Positions 1-8,622 of a DNA stretch of 64,000 nt are shown here, piece by piece. Numbering within the stretch: the stretch's first letter is position 1; each line of letters begins with the position of its first letter. The notes beneath the pieces are model-generated. The model was not told where the DNA came from, ran no database searches, and saw only the letters and a list, made by a program, of their open reading frames with translations. Origin of the DNA: Lewinellaceae bacterium (lineage in GTDB: Bacteria > Bacteroidota > Bacteroidia > Chitinophagales > Saprospiraceae); assembly GCA_020636135.1 (NCBI GenBank), contig JACJYK010000003.1, positions 434,001 through 498,000 on the forward strand, written 5' to 3'. The position numbers were made by a program, and so were the translations under genes.

Positions 1-56
1 CGATGCGATATCATGTCTGCTGGCCTTGCTTACTATTGAATGCAAAAGCGTAATTC

Positions 57-1484
57 ATGAAATCAAGAAGAAAATTTCTCAAAGTCGGGACAACGGCACT
101 GCTGTTATCGGGATCATCTTCAATTTCCTCGCTCATCCATCTGCTCAATAACGATGAGCAACAATTTTTCAAGGCTTGTGCAGATGGCGAGCTGGACTTG
201 GTTAAAAGATTAGTAGCTAAAAATTCTGTGCTGCTTCATGCAAAAGACGAGAAAGACAGGTCCGGCTATGCATTGGCCTTGCTTGGTTATCACCCCGAGT
301 TGGCAGAATTTCTGAAAGCCTCAGGATATCAGGCAGACCTCCATGAAGCCGCATTAGGGTTGGACTGGGAGCGGTTCTCCGAATTAACAGGGAATGAGAC
401 TGCTGACACACAAGCCATGGTAAATGCCGACCACCCTGTCGGAGGATCTGCTATGTGGGCAGCCGCTGCCGGGGGCGCCGGTTCGGACATCTGGCGCGTT
501 TATGCGCCCAGCGGAGATCCCAATGGTAACCCCAGAGGCATCACGGGCTCCTTCCCGCTTCAGCAGGCACTGCACCATCCCAACCTGGAGGTGGCCGAAT
601 TGACGGCAGCCAGTTTGCTCAGCAATTATGCGGACTCTGATCCTCCCAGCAATGTGGATCTGCCACCTTTGCACCTGGCCGCCCGGCGGGGAAGTCTGGA
701 GTTGGTTGAAATGCTGGTAAGGCTTGGTGCCAATCCCGATCGCAAAGATGAGAACGGGAAAAAACCGATCGACCATGCTCGTGAAAAAGGGAATACCGGC
801 ATCGTTAAGCTATTGGAAGTTCATACCACCATTGCCCGTACCTGGAGGACCTCCCAAACAGCCATCACTGCCGATGGGTCTCCTTATATTGTCCCGGAGG
901 ATCTGGGATCTATCCCTCAGTATTTGCGCTCTCATTTAGTGGGTAATGCGCATGGCAACCTGGATTTTGTAAAGAATGCTGTTACCAACGACCCCCGCAT
1001 GGCACACAGCGTAGCTACCACCGGTGAACATGCCGTGGAAGCCTGTGCTCATACCGGCAGGAAAGAACTGGTCGATTTTCTGCTTAGTCAGGGTGCGCCC
1101 TATTCTCTCCCAACGGCGGTCATGATGAATGATTTTACGACGGTACGGCGATTGCTGGATGAAGATCCCCGGCGCATTCAGGAGCGGGGTGCACACGACT
1201 TTGCATTACTCTGGTATCCGGTGATCGGAAACTGTGATGTTTCCATGATGCAATTGTTGCTTGATCGGGGAGCAAAAGTAGAACAACAGCATTTCCTGGG
1301 AACTACAGCCTTGCATTGGGCTTGCCTTCGCGGACAATTGAATGTAGTGGAGCTATTGGTTGAAAATGGTGCTGATGTAAACCGGGTTGGGCGCAAATTC
1401 AAAGCCAGTGGAGAATCGCCGCTGCAAATGACCAAGGATGATAAAATTTCAGACTTCCTAAGAAGTAAAGGTGCCCGGTCGTAG
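57..1484 (+). CDS. Tat-exported ankyrin-repeat protein
   Basis: 475 aa. The N-terminus carries a twin-arginine motif (S-R-R-K-F-L-K, residues 3-9) followed by a hydrophobic stretch to about residue 30, so export in folded form by the Tat pathway is likely. The rest is helical ankyrin-type repeats: a degenerate set near residues 35-95, a clear repeat near 200-255 (PLHLAARRGSLELVEMLV), and a C-terminal set from about 300 to the end with TALHWACLRGQLNVVELLV. A Gly/Asn/Pro-rich insert (about 125-165) interrupts the array. Ankyrin arrays mediate protein binding; the partner is unknown. The stop overlaps the next gene by 14 bp, which suggests translational coupling to the regulator. Seen: signal and repeats. 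Inferred: periplasmic location. The specific function is not recognised. Confidence 0.85.
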   Translation: MKSRRKFLKVGTTALLLSGSSSISSLIHLLNNDEQQFFKACADGELDLVKRLVAKNSVLLHAKDEKDRSGYALALLGYHPELAEFLKASGYQADLHEAALGLDWERFSELTGNETADTQAMVNADHPVGGSAMWAAAAGGAGSDIWRVYAPSGDPNGNPRGITGSFPLQQALHHPNLEVAELTAASLLSNYADSDPPSNVDLPPLHLAARRGSLELVEMLVRLGANPDRKDENGKKPIDHAREKGNTGIVKLLEVHTTIARTWRTSQTAITADGSPYIVPEDLGSIPQYLRSHLVGNAHGNLDFVKNAVTNDPRMAHSVATTGEHAVEACAHTGRKELVDFLLSQGAPYSLPTAVMMNDFTTVRRLLDEDPRRIQERGAHDFALLWYPVIGNCDVSMMQLLLDRGAKVEQQHFLGTTALHWACLRGQLNVVELLVENGADVNRVGRKFKASGESPLQMTKDDKISDFLRSKGARS

Positions 1485-2334
1485 CCTTTCTGTTTATCTT
1501 AAGCGGGTGGATAACGAAATTCGCTTCAGTCATTTTACTTTTTTACCGGAATCCGGCGATTTGATTTGGCCAGAACCCGGTGGGCAAAAAGCCATCAACC
1601 GGCTGGCCCCGCAGCCTTCCAGATTACTCGCATTGCTGATCAACCGATATCCCGATATGGTCAGCCATGAAGAGATTAAACAGGAGGTCTGGCCCGACGT
1701 GGAGGTGGATTTCGAACGCAGCCTGCACTTCTGCATCCGGCAGATCAGGGCGGCTTTACAGGACAATGCCAATGACCCGGTTTACATACAGACCATTTCG
1801 CGGCGTGGCTATCGCTGGCTCGTTAAGCCTGATGTCCAAACAACAGGATCAAATCCTGCTAAATTTCGCAGATATCTTCGGGCGGTGTCACCGATCATTA
1901 TTTTGATAGCTTTGTCAGCATTTTTCTGGTTTCGCTACAACCAGGAGACTGAACCGGCAAACACCATAGTGCCCGTATTGAGGATTGCCGTTTTACCGTT
2001 CCAGACACCGGATTCCAGTCTCACCGGATGGAGTGCTTCCATTGCCCTGGGGCTGGTCGAAGCGTTTACCAACCAGCCTGGTACGAACCACCAGGTTATA
2101 GGCCCAACCACCACGATATCTTACCTGCCGGATCATGTTCCTGAGCTGATCCAGGATTACGATATCGACTATGTGATCAATGGCAGGGCTATAACCCGGA
2201 ATGATACGGCCGGGGTTTTGGCCGAAGTTATCCGGGCCACCGATGGGGCACATGTATGGGTTCGTTATTTCACGCCCGAGACCAAAGCGGACTCGGCTGT
2301 GGCCCGTATACAAAGAGGTTTATCCCGGCAATGA
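1471..2334 (+). CDS. Membrane-bound winged-helix one-component regulator (CadC/ToxR-like layout)
   Basis: 287 aa from a GTG start inside the end of the ankyrin gene, with an AGAAG stretch just upstream. Residues about 17-119 form an OmpR/PhoB-type winged helix (features: RLLALLINRYPDMVSHEEI, recognition region SLHFCIRQIRAAL, wing RRGYRWLV). A single transmembrane helix lies at about 137-155 (PIIILIALSAFFWF). The C-terminal 120 residues begin with IAVLPF and resemble the FlgO/TolB-like sensor domain that follows the membrane helix in many CadC-type regulators. There is no receiver domain, so it is a one-component regulator that would bind DNA from the membrane. The overlap with the exported ankyrin gene suggests that the two act together, which is an inference. 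The target genes are unknown. Confidence 0.85.
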   Translation: MPGRSLSVYLKRVDNEIRFSHFTFLPESGDLIWPEPGGQKAINRLAPQPSRLLALLINRYPDMVSHEEIKQEVWPDVEVDFERSLHFCIRQIRAALQDNANDPVYIQTISRRGYRWLVKPDVQTTGSNPAKFRRYLRAVSPIIILIALSAFFWFRYNQETEPANTIVPVLRIAVLPFQTPDSSLTGWSASIALGLVEAFTNQPGTNHQVIGPTTTISYLPDHVPELIQDYDIDYVINGRAITRNDTAGVLAEVIRATDGAHVWVRYFTPETKADSAVARIQRGLSRQ

Positions 2335-2424
2335 GGATGGATTTCATAATCCGTAATAATGGCAAACCAGGCAGATACTTAACTCTTCCGGGTTACCGCT
2401 GTTAGTTTTATAGAATCATAACCA

Positions 2425-2934
2425 ATGCTGATCGTTGTTTTCGGACTGCCTGGTACCGGTAAAACCACATTCGGTAAGCTATTGGCTCACCGTTTGAAGG
2501 GCATCCATCTGAACAGCGATGTTATCCGTACGTTCATGGGTTTAAGGGGAAACTATGATCCGGCCAGTAAAGCCAGGGTCTATGAAGCACTACTCAGGGA
2601 AACGGAAAATCAATTAATGCACGAAAGAACCGTTGTTCTGGATGCCAGCTTTTACCGGACGGCATTACGAGGAGAAGTTACTGAACTGGCAGCACACCTG
2701 GCCAAACCGCTGTACTGGATTGAATTGCAGGCCCGTGAAGATTCCATTAAGAAGCGCGTATCCCGGCCGCGACCGGATAGCGAAGCGGACTTTAGCGTTT
2801 ACCAGCGTTTACAAGCGCAGTTCGAACCGATGACGGAGGACCATCTGATCCTGTGGAGCGATCGGCAGCCTATGGAAGAGATGCTGGAAGCTGCTTGCCG
2901 TTACATTGGAAAAAGCCAAAATTATCTGGAATGA
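2425..2934 (+). CDS. AAA/P-loop kinase-like protein (COG0645 type)
   Basis: 169 aa. It opens directly with a Walker A motif, GLPGTGKTT (residues 7-15), followed by LNSDVIR, the usual second signature of small P-loop kinases of the COG0645/zeta-toxin-like group. The stretch VVLDASFYR matches the Walker B region, and an Arg-rich lid (KKRVSRPRPDSEAD) follows. In many proteobacteria this domain is the C-terminal half of one polypeptide whose N-terminal half is an aminoglycoside-phosphotransferase-like kinase. Here the two halves are separate genes in reversed order, joined by an ATGA overlap. The substrate is unknown for the family. Translational coupling suggests a complex. Confidence 0.85.
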   Translation: MLIVVFGLPGTGKTTFGKLLAHRLKGIHLNSDVIRTFMGLRGNYDPASKARVYEALLRETENQLMHERTVVLDASFYRTALRGEVTELAAHLAKPLYWIELQAREDSIKKRVSRPRPDSEADFSVYQRLQAQFEPMTEDHLILWSDRQPMEEMLEAACRYIGKSQNYLE

Positions 2935-3932
2935 AACAGCTTGATATCGACCGGTTGTTACATTCCTTTCCAGCAGCCAAGTTGCTGGAAACCCACATCT
3001 CCTGGATCATCCTGACCGGCAATTACGCGTATAAGATCAAAAAACCGGTGCGGTTTTCTTTTCTGGATTTTTCTACCTTGGAAAAAAGGCGGTTTTATTG
3101 TTACCGGGAGCTGGCATTAAATCAACGGCTGACCAGTGACATTTATCTGGAAGTAATACCAGTAACTACCTTTGATGATGCGATAACGCTGGATTCAAAA
3201 GATGGTCAATTGATCGATTATGCGGTTAAGATGCGGCGTTTGGCCGAGGATCGGCATATGGCTTACCTTCTTGATCATCAATTGGTTACTGACCAGGATG
3301 TGTGTCAGATTGCCAGGGTGATTGCCCCGTTCCACCAGAATGCAGAGCGATTGTCCCAACCACCCGATCTGAAACGCAGGTTGGAAGAATTCCGGGATGT
3401 TCGTTCCGTCGCATCCTTCCTGGCAGAACAATATGGCCCGGAGGTTTCGGAGGTCATTGAGGCGGCAATAACGACTGTCGAAAATACACTGCCTCACTAT
3501 GAATCCCGGCTGCACAAACGGTGGGAAGCAGGTTTTTATATTGACGGGCATGGTGACCTCCACTCGGGAAATATTTTTCTGCTTGAACAGCCGGTCTTGT
3601 TTGACTGCATTGAATTCAATGACCAGTTTCGCCAACTGGATGTGTTGGATGAAATTGCTTTTTTCTGTCTGGACTTAGCCTACTATCACCAGGAACAGCT
3701 AGAAATGCCCTTCCTGAATTGTTATCAGGAAATTTACCCGTGTTTGCTGACCAGGGAAGATCACTGGCTCTTTGCATTTTACAAATGTTACCGGGCTAAC
3801 GTCAAAATGAAAGTCCAGACCTTAAAAGCCATGCAAGCCACCCAACTGAAAGAACGAACTGAGCGGCTCAGCCGGGCATCCGGATATTATCAACTTTTCA
3901 GGAAATACCACGAGGAGCTGCTCTCCAGGTAG
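2931..3932 (+). CDS. Aminoglycoside phosphotransferase-like kinase (COG2187 type)
   Basis: 333 aa, taking the ATG that overlaps the previous stop (ATGA); a longer upstream reading frame exists but lies inside the P-loop gene. The phosphotransferase catalytic loop is clear: GHGDLHSGNIF near residue 205, with the metal-binding acidic residue in LFDCIEF just after. The N-terminal lobe shows the ITGNYAYKIKKP-type nucleotide lysine region (here LTGNYAYKIKKPV) typical of COG2187. Together with the upstream P-loop protein it reconstitutes the fused COG2187-COG0645 enzyme found elsewhere. True aminoglycoside resistance is not implied, because this branch is a chromosomal family of unknown substrate. 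Confidence 0.85.
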   Translation: MKQLDIDRLLHSFPAAKLLETHISWIILTGNYAYKIKKPVRFSFLDFSTLEKRRFYCYRELALNQRLTSDIYLEVIPVTTFDDAITLDSKDGQLIDYAVKMRRLAEDRHMAYLLDHQLVTDQDVCQIARVIAPFHQNAERLSQPPDLKRRLEEFRDVRSVASFLAEQYGPEVSEVIEAAITTVENTLPHYESRLHKRWEAGFYIDGHGDLHSGNIFLLEQPVLFDCIEFNDQFRQLDVLDEIAFFCLDLAYYHQEQLEMPFLNCYQEIYPCLLTREDHWLFAFYKCYRANVKMKVQTLKAMQATQLKERTERLSRASGYYQLFRKYHEELLSR

Positions 3933-4049
3933 GCTGGTACCACTGGGAATCTCCGGATTTCATTTTGTAATAATGGTTTTGGGAAGCACATTTATTCAAG
4001 AATTGTATCTTGTACGAATAATATATTGGTGTATAAAAACTTATTCGAT

Positions 4050-4823
4050 ATGCGCTTTCATTCGTCCCTAACCTGCGGAATTGTAACGCTATTTTGTTTT
4101 ATCAGCAGCGTTCTCAGTGCACAACAGTTCCGCGCATTATTGTTTACCAAGACCAATGGCTTTCATCATGTCAGCATCAATGAGGGAGTGGATGCCATCC
4201 GTGAGCTTGGTAACCGGCACCTGTTTAATGTAGACTGGCAGGAAGACCCCAGTGTCTTTAATGACAACCGGTTGAAAAATGTCGACGTGATCATCTTCCT
4301 GAATACCACCGGTGATATCCTCAACGATGAACAGCAAGCAGCTGTCGAGCGGTTTATCCAGTCTGGTAAAGGATTCGTCGGTATTCATAGCGCCGCGGAT
4401 ACGGAATACGACTGGCCCTGGTACACCCAGCTGGTAGGTCGAATGTTTCATATACACCCCCAGATTCAGACGGCCGTCATTCATGTCGAGAATAAGCAGT
4501 TTCCCGGGACCGAACAGATTCCTGATAATTGGCTCTGGACGGATGAGTGGTACCAGTACGACGAGGAAAAAACCGATGGATTGAAATACATCCTTTCTCT
4601 GGACGAAACCACTTATGATCCCAACGTTCAGTGGGGAGAGAAAAAAGGTGGACCCATGGGATTTCACCCTATGGCCTGGTATCATGATTTTGACGGAGGC
4701 CGTGCCTTTTATACCGGGTTGGGTCATATGCCGGAATGCTACAGCGACCCCGTTTTTCGCAATTTTCTCTATGGGGGCATTTATTGGGCAGCTACCGGAA
4801 AAGGCATGAATAAGAAAATGTAA
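4050..4823 (+). CDS. ThuA-domain protein, secreted
   Basis: 257 aa. The ATG at 4050 gives a clean signal peptide (about residues 1-24, ending LSAQQ); TTG at 4026 and GTG at 4029 are in-frame alternatives. The mature part is a ThuA fold (trehalose-utilisation-like, class-I glutamine-amidotransferase-like): it begins RALLFTKTNGFHH and contains GKGFVGIHSAADTEYDWPWY and GLGHMPECY. ThuA-like proteins occur in sugar and glycan catabolic loci, with the biochemical role still unsettled for most members. The stop overlaps the next start by one base (TAATG), coupling it to a GH10 xylanase, so a role in plant or algal polysaccharide use is likely. Upstream, TTTTG (3977) and TATCTTG (4006) are a near match to the Bacteroidota promoter. 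Confidence 0.88.
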   Translation: MRFHSSLTCGIVTLFCFISSVLSAQQFRALLFTKTNGFHHVSINEGVDAIRELGNRHLFNVDWQEDPSVFNDNRLKNVDVIIFLNTTGDILNDEQQAAVERFIQSGKGFVGIHSAADTEYDWPWYTQLVGRMFHIHPQIQTAVIHVENKQFPGTEQIPDNWLWTDEWYQYDEEKTDGLKYILSLDETTYDPNVQWGEKKGGPMGFHPMAWYHDFDGGRAFYTGLGHMPECYSDPVFRNFLYGGIYWAATGKGMNKKM

Positions 4824-5911
4824 TGTTCCGCCAGGGGTTACGAATATTGGGAATTTTAGGTCTCTGGTCTTCCTTCTTGACCGCTCAGAATGATTCCCGT
4901 GGCCTCAAAGATTATTTTGCCGGCTATTTTTTTGTGGGCGCATCGATCGCACCTCAGGAAACGGAAGGCGCGGTGGCGCAACTTATCTTAAAAGAGTTCA
5001 ATACCATTACGGCTGAAAATGCCATGAAAATGGGTCCGATCCACCCGGCTGAAGATCATTATGCCTGGGAAGGAGCAGATCAAATTGTGGATTTTGCCCG
5101 AAAGAATGGCCTTAAAATGCGGGGCCATACCCTATGCTGGCACAACCAGACGCCTGGCTGGTTATTTCTTGATGATGCCGGCAACCAGGTTTCAAAAGCA
5201 ATATTATTAGACCGGCTGAAGGCACACATCACCACGGTAATGCACCGTTATCAGGATGCCGTTTATGCCTGGGATGTAGTCAATGAGGCGATATCGGAAC
5301 AGCCCGATGAATACTTTCGTACTTCGCCCTGGTATACCATTTGCGGGGAAGAATACATTGCCAGGGCTTTCCAATATGCTCATGAAGCAGATCCCGGGGC
5401 ATTGCTTTTCTACAACGATTACAATGCCTGGCAACCACAAAAAAGGGCCAAGATCATCCGGCTGATCAGGTCACTGCGACAGCAGGGCGTGCCCATTCAC
5501 GGTATTGGTATTCAGGGACACTGGTCGCTCTACGGCCCGGATGAAGCGGAGCTGGAAGCAGCGCTGGATGAATACCGGTCTTTGGGTCTGATCATCCACA
5601 TCACCGAACTCGATGTTTCAGTCTATCCTCCGGAATCTGGCAGGCGGGATAAAAAACCTGATGAAGATGATACGTTTACGCCTGAAAAAGTAAAACTACA
5701 GGAACAACAATACGAACGGATATTCCGGGTGCTGGCAAATCACAAAGACGACATCCAGTCGGTCACGTTCTGGAATGTTTCGGACCAACGCACCTGGCTG
5801 GATCGGTTTCCGGTTCGGGGTCGGAAAAATTACCCCTTATTATTCGATACCGATCTGCAGAGGAAAACGGCTTATTGGCGGGTAATTGCCGGCCTGACAG
5901 GTGAAAACTGA
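4823..5911 (+). CDS. GH10 endo-beta-1,4-xylanase
   Basis: 362 aa with a signal peptide (about residues 1-21, ending LTAQ). It is a single GH10 (beta/alpha)8 barrel. Substrate-side motifs are GHTLCWHNQTPGW (101-113); the acid/base is Glu155 in WDVVNEA; GIQGHW lies near 230; the nucleophile is Glu262 in HITELDV. These residues are the family's catalytic set, so activity on xylan or related beta-1,4-glycans is expected. There is no carbohydrate-binding module and no T9SS C-terminal domain, so a periplasmic or lipid-free exported enzyme is inferred. It is translationally coupled to the ThuA gene. No SusC/SusD pair is nearby, so this is not a classical polysaccharide utilisation locus. Confidence 0.95.
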   Translation: MFRQGLRILGILGLWSSFLTAQNDSRGLKDYFAGYFFVGASIAPQETEGAVAQLILKEFNTITAENAMKMGPIHPAEDHYAWEGADQIVDFARKNGLKMRGHTLCWHNQTPGWLFLDDAGNQVSKAILLDRLKAHITTVMHRYQDAVYAWDVVNEAISEQPDEYFRTSPWYTICGEEYIARAFQYAHEADPGALLFYNDYNAWQPQKRAKIIRLIRSLRQQGVPIHGIGIQGHWSLYGPDEAELEAALDEYRSLGLIIHITELDVSVYPPESGRRDKKPDEDDTFTPEKVKLQEQQYERIFRVLANHKDDIQSVTFWNVSDQRTWLDRFPVRGRKNYPLLFDTDLQRKTAYWRVIAGLTGEN

Positions 5912-5992
5912 AGAAATTCCTCCTATTACTGGATTTCGGGGCTAAAATGAATTAATTTATTTCACTTTAAAGTGTCTCATAATCAATCAATA

Positions 5993-6454
5993 ATGAGTGT
6001 CAATTTTGAATTGAACGGAGAAATGGTCCAGGTGGATGCCGAGCCGGATGCCCTCCTGCTCTGGGTATTGCGGGAAGATCTCAAATTAACAGGAACCAAG
6101 TTCGGATGTGGCATTGCGGCTTGTGGTGCTTGTACAGTCCACGTTAACGGTGATCCGGTACGATCCTGCATGACCACCATGAAAATGGTCAGTGGTAAAA
6201 AAGTAACCACCATTGAAGGTTTGGGCAAAGGTGAACTGCACCCTGTCCAGCGGGCATGGATTGAGGAGCAGGTTCCCCAGTGCGGGTATTGCCAGTCCGG
6301 ACAGATCATGCAGGCGGCAGCATTACTGGAAAAAAACAAACAGCCGTCACGGGCAGATATTGTAGAACATATGAACGGGGTACTGTGTCGCTGCGGTACC
6401 TATCACCGCATCCAGAAAGCAATCGTTCGCGCAGCAAAAGATATGGGATCATGA
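5993..6454 (+). CDS. (2Fe-2S) subunit of a molybdenum hydroxylase (isoquinoline 1-oxidoreductase alpha type)
   Basis: 153 aa from the ATG at 5993; a GTG at 5972 would add seven residues with no homologous sequence. The N-terminal plant-type ferredoxin domain has CGIAACGACTVHVNG with a further Cys in VRSC; the C-terminal helical domain binds the second cluster through CGYCQSGQ and CRCGTY. This is the small electron-transfer subunit of two-subunit xanthine-dehydrogenase-family enzymes. It passes electrons from the molybdenum subunit encoded next, with an ATGA overlap. The protein has no signal peptide, as expected if it travels with its Tat-bearing partner. Confidence 0.93.
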   Translation: MSVNFELNGEMVQVDAEPDALLLWVLREDLKLTGTKFGCGIAACGACTVHVNGDPVRSCMTTMKMVSGKKVTTIEGLGKGELHPVQRAWIEEQVPQCGYCQSGQIMQAAALLEKNKQPSRADIVEHMNGVLCRCGTYHRIQKAIVRAAKDMGS

Positions 6455-8613
6455 ATGAGAATCAGTCAACTTCATCAATCTCCCGCAGGTCATTCCTGCG
6501 CACCGCAGGAGGAGCCACTTTTGCCATTGCACTCTCTCCGGTATTGGCCCTGGCCAGAGAATCGTATAGCGGAAATATAGCCAATGGGCAGGTGTCCGCC
6601 TGGGTACATCTGGATGGCGATGGTAAGATTACCATTTTTAATCCGGCGGCGGAGATGGGTCAGGGCTCAATGACGGCGCTGGCTGCCATCATAGCGGAAG
6701 AAATGGATGCGAAATGGGAAGATGTCACCATCGAATTTTCACCCATTGAACCGGAAACATATGGTTTGCAGTGGGGCGGCCAACTGGGAGGACCGATGAT
6801 AACCGTGGGATCACGGACCGTAAAAGGGTATTACCAGGCTTTACGGCAGGCAGGCGCCGAGGTTCGATGGATATTGCGCTGGAATGCGGCCAGGAGCTGG
6901 AATGCCCCGGTAGAAGATACCACTACCACACCAGGTCTCGTCAGACAATTGTCCACCGGAAATACCATCTCTTACGGTGATCTTGCGAAAGCCGGGATAA
7001 CCAGGCCGGATGATATCCCTTCGCAGGAACTTAAAGATCCGTCACAATTTCATCTGGTCGGACAGAACATTCCGAGGACGGACATTGCGGCCAAAACAGA
7101 CGGTTCGGCAATGTACTCCATGGACATTCATGTGCCCGGGATGGTCTACGCCATCATGGAGCGAGGCTTGGTACATGGTGCCAGACCTATATTGAAGAAC
7201 AGGCAGGTGGTCTTGAAACGGCCCGGGGTGATCGATATCGTCGAAATGGATCACGGTGTCGGTATTGTTGCTGCATCGGTCGAAACGGCTTTTTCTACCC
7301 GGGGATACCTGAAAATTGATTGGAACCTGGACAATTCAGCCGCAGGATACGACAGCAACAAGGCGCTTGAAGATTATTCCACGCAAGCCGAACACCCGGA
7401 ACAAGGCAAGACACTGGAGGAAAAAGGAGATGTGAAACTGGCATTTCAGCAAGCCGCCAAAGTGATAGAAGCCGAATACCGCAATGATTTTGTCTACCAT
7501 GCCCAGATGGAACCGCTGAATGCAGTTATAGCAGTAGCTCCGGATGGTAAATCGGCAGAAGCCTGGGTAGGATCCCAGGCACCGGACAGCGCCCGGCAGC
7601 AAATTGCCAAATCACTTGGAATAGGCTTCAATGATGTTGTCTTCCATCCGTGTTATCTGGGCGGTGGATTTGGACGCAGGTCTATGACGGATTATGTGGA
7701 AGAGGCAACAATCATGGCCAGGCAGGTAAAGCGGCCCGTGAAGTTGATCTGGACGCGTGAAGATGATTTGCAGTACGGTGCTTATCGTCCGATCAGCGTA
7801 CAAAAATTACGGGTTGCAGTAAATTCAGAGGGCCTCATCCAGGGTTGGGAACATCATGTGGTTGGGACTGGTGATGGATTGCTGGCTTCAGGTGTGGGTG
7901 TTGAATACTACGATTTTCCCAATCAATACCTGACCTTGCAGAGCATGGACCAGCATGTACGCACCAAACATTGGCGATCAGTTGGGCATGGACCCAATAA
8001 ATATGCCATCGAGGCGATCATCGACGAGATCGCCCGAGAGCTGGGGACAGACCCGGTGGACCTCAGACTTCGGCACATGCAATCCGATCAACGGGCTGCT
8101 CAGGTTGTCAGGACGGCCGCTGAAATGGCTGCCTGGCATGAACCCTCGCCAGCCGGCCGGGCAAAGGGGATCGCATTTGCTGAGCGCAGCGGCGCCCGGA
8201 CCGCCGCCGTAGTTGAGATCTCCGTAGATAACGGCACGGGAAAGATCACTGTTCATAAATGCTGGATGGCTATGGATGCCGGCGTTATCGTCCAGCCGGA
8301 CAATGCCATTGCCCAGCTGGAAGGAGGATTTCTGATGGGGCTCAGCAGTGTGCTTTATGAAAGCATCACCATTGAGGATGGCCAGGTTCAGCAAAATAAT
8401 TTTGACGATTATCAGCTGCTGCGGATGGAAGACACGCCCGAAATCATGGAAGTTAAGTTGATCCTTTCCGCTGAAAAACCGGAAGGGGTGGGAGAGGCAA
8501 GCACCCCGGTTGTGGGGGGCGCGGTAGCCAATGCATTCCTTGCACTGACCGGGAAATCACTGAGGAACATGCCATTTACACCGGAAAAAGTGCTACGTGT
8601 ATTGAATAGTTGA
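6451..8613 (+). CDS. Molybdopterin-binding subunit of a periplasmic molybdenum hydroxylase (isoquinoline 1-oxidoreductase beta type)
   Basis: 720 aa from the ATG that overlaps the iron-sulfur gene. Twin-arginine signal SRRSFLRTAGG lies near residues 11-21. The large xanthine-dehydrogenase-family molybdenum domain follows, with the motifs NPAAEMGQGSMTAL, CYLGGGFGRR and, near the C-terminus, KPEGVGEAS, whose Glu682 is the position of the catalytic base. Such enzymes hydroxylate aromatic N-heterocycles or aldehydes using water. No FAD subunit is present; members of this branch usually pass electrons to a c-type cytochrome, and no cytochrome gene or molybdenum cofactor insertion gene is adjacent. 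The substrate cannot be told from sequence. Confidence 0.93.
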   Translation: MNENQSTSSISRRSFLRTAGGATFAIALSPVLALARESYSGNIANGQVSAWVHLDGDGKITIFNPAAEMGQGSMTALAAIIAEEMDAKWEDVTIEFSPIEPETYGLQWGGQLGGPMITVGSRTVKGYYQALRQAGAEVRWILRWNAARSWNAPVEDTTTTPGLVRQLSTGNTISYGDLAKAGITRPDDIPSQELKDPSQFHLVGQNIPRTDIAAKTDGSAMYSMDIHVPGMVYAIMERGLVHGARPILKNRQVVLKRPGVIDIVEMDHGVGIVAASVETAFSTRGYLKIDWNLDNSAAGYDSNKALEDYSTQAEHPEQGKTLEEKGDVKLAFQQAAKVIEAEYRNDFVYHAQMEPLNAVIAVAPDGKSAEAWVGSQAPDSARQQIAKSLGIGFNDVVFHPCYLGGGFGRRSMTDYVEEATIMARQVKRPVKLIWTREDDLQYGAYRPISVQKLRVAVNSEGLIQGWEHHVVGTGDGLLASGVGVEYYDFPNQYLTLQSMDQHVRTKHWRSVGHGPNKYAIEAIIDEIARELGTDPVDLRLRHMQSDQRAAQVVRTAAEMAAWHEPSPAGRAKGIAFAERSGARTAAVVEISVDNGTGKITVHKCWMAMDAGVIVQPDNAIAQLEGGFLMGLSSVLYESITIEDGQVQQNNFDDYQLLRMEDTPEIMEVKLILSAEKPEGVGEASTPVVGGAVANAFLALTGKSLRNMPFTPEKVLRVLNS

Positions 8614-8622
8614 TATCTCGGG

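Noticed and set aside
2931..3932. Aminoglycoside resistance gene
   Set aside because: The catalytic loop is of the phosphotransferase fold, but the protein belongs to the COG2187 chromosomal family paired with COG0645, not to known resistance enzymes.
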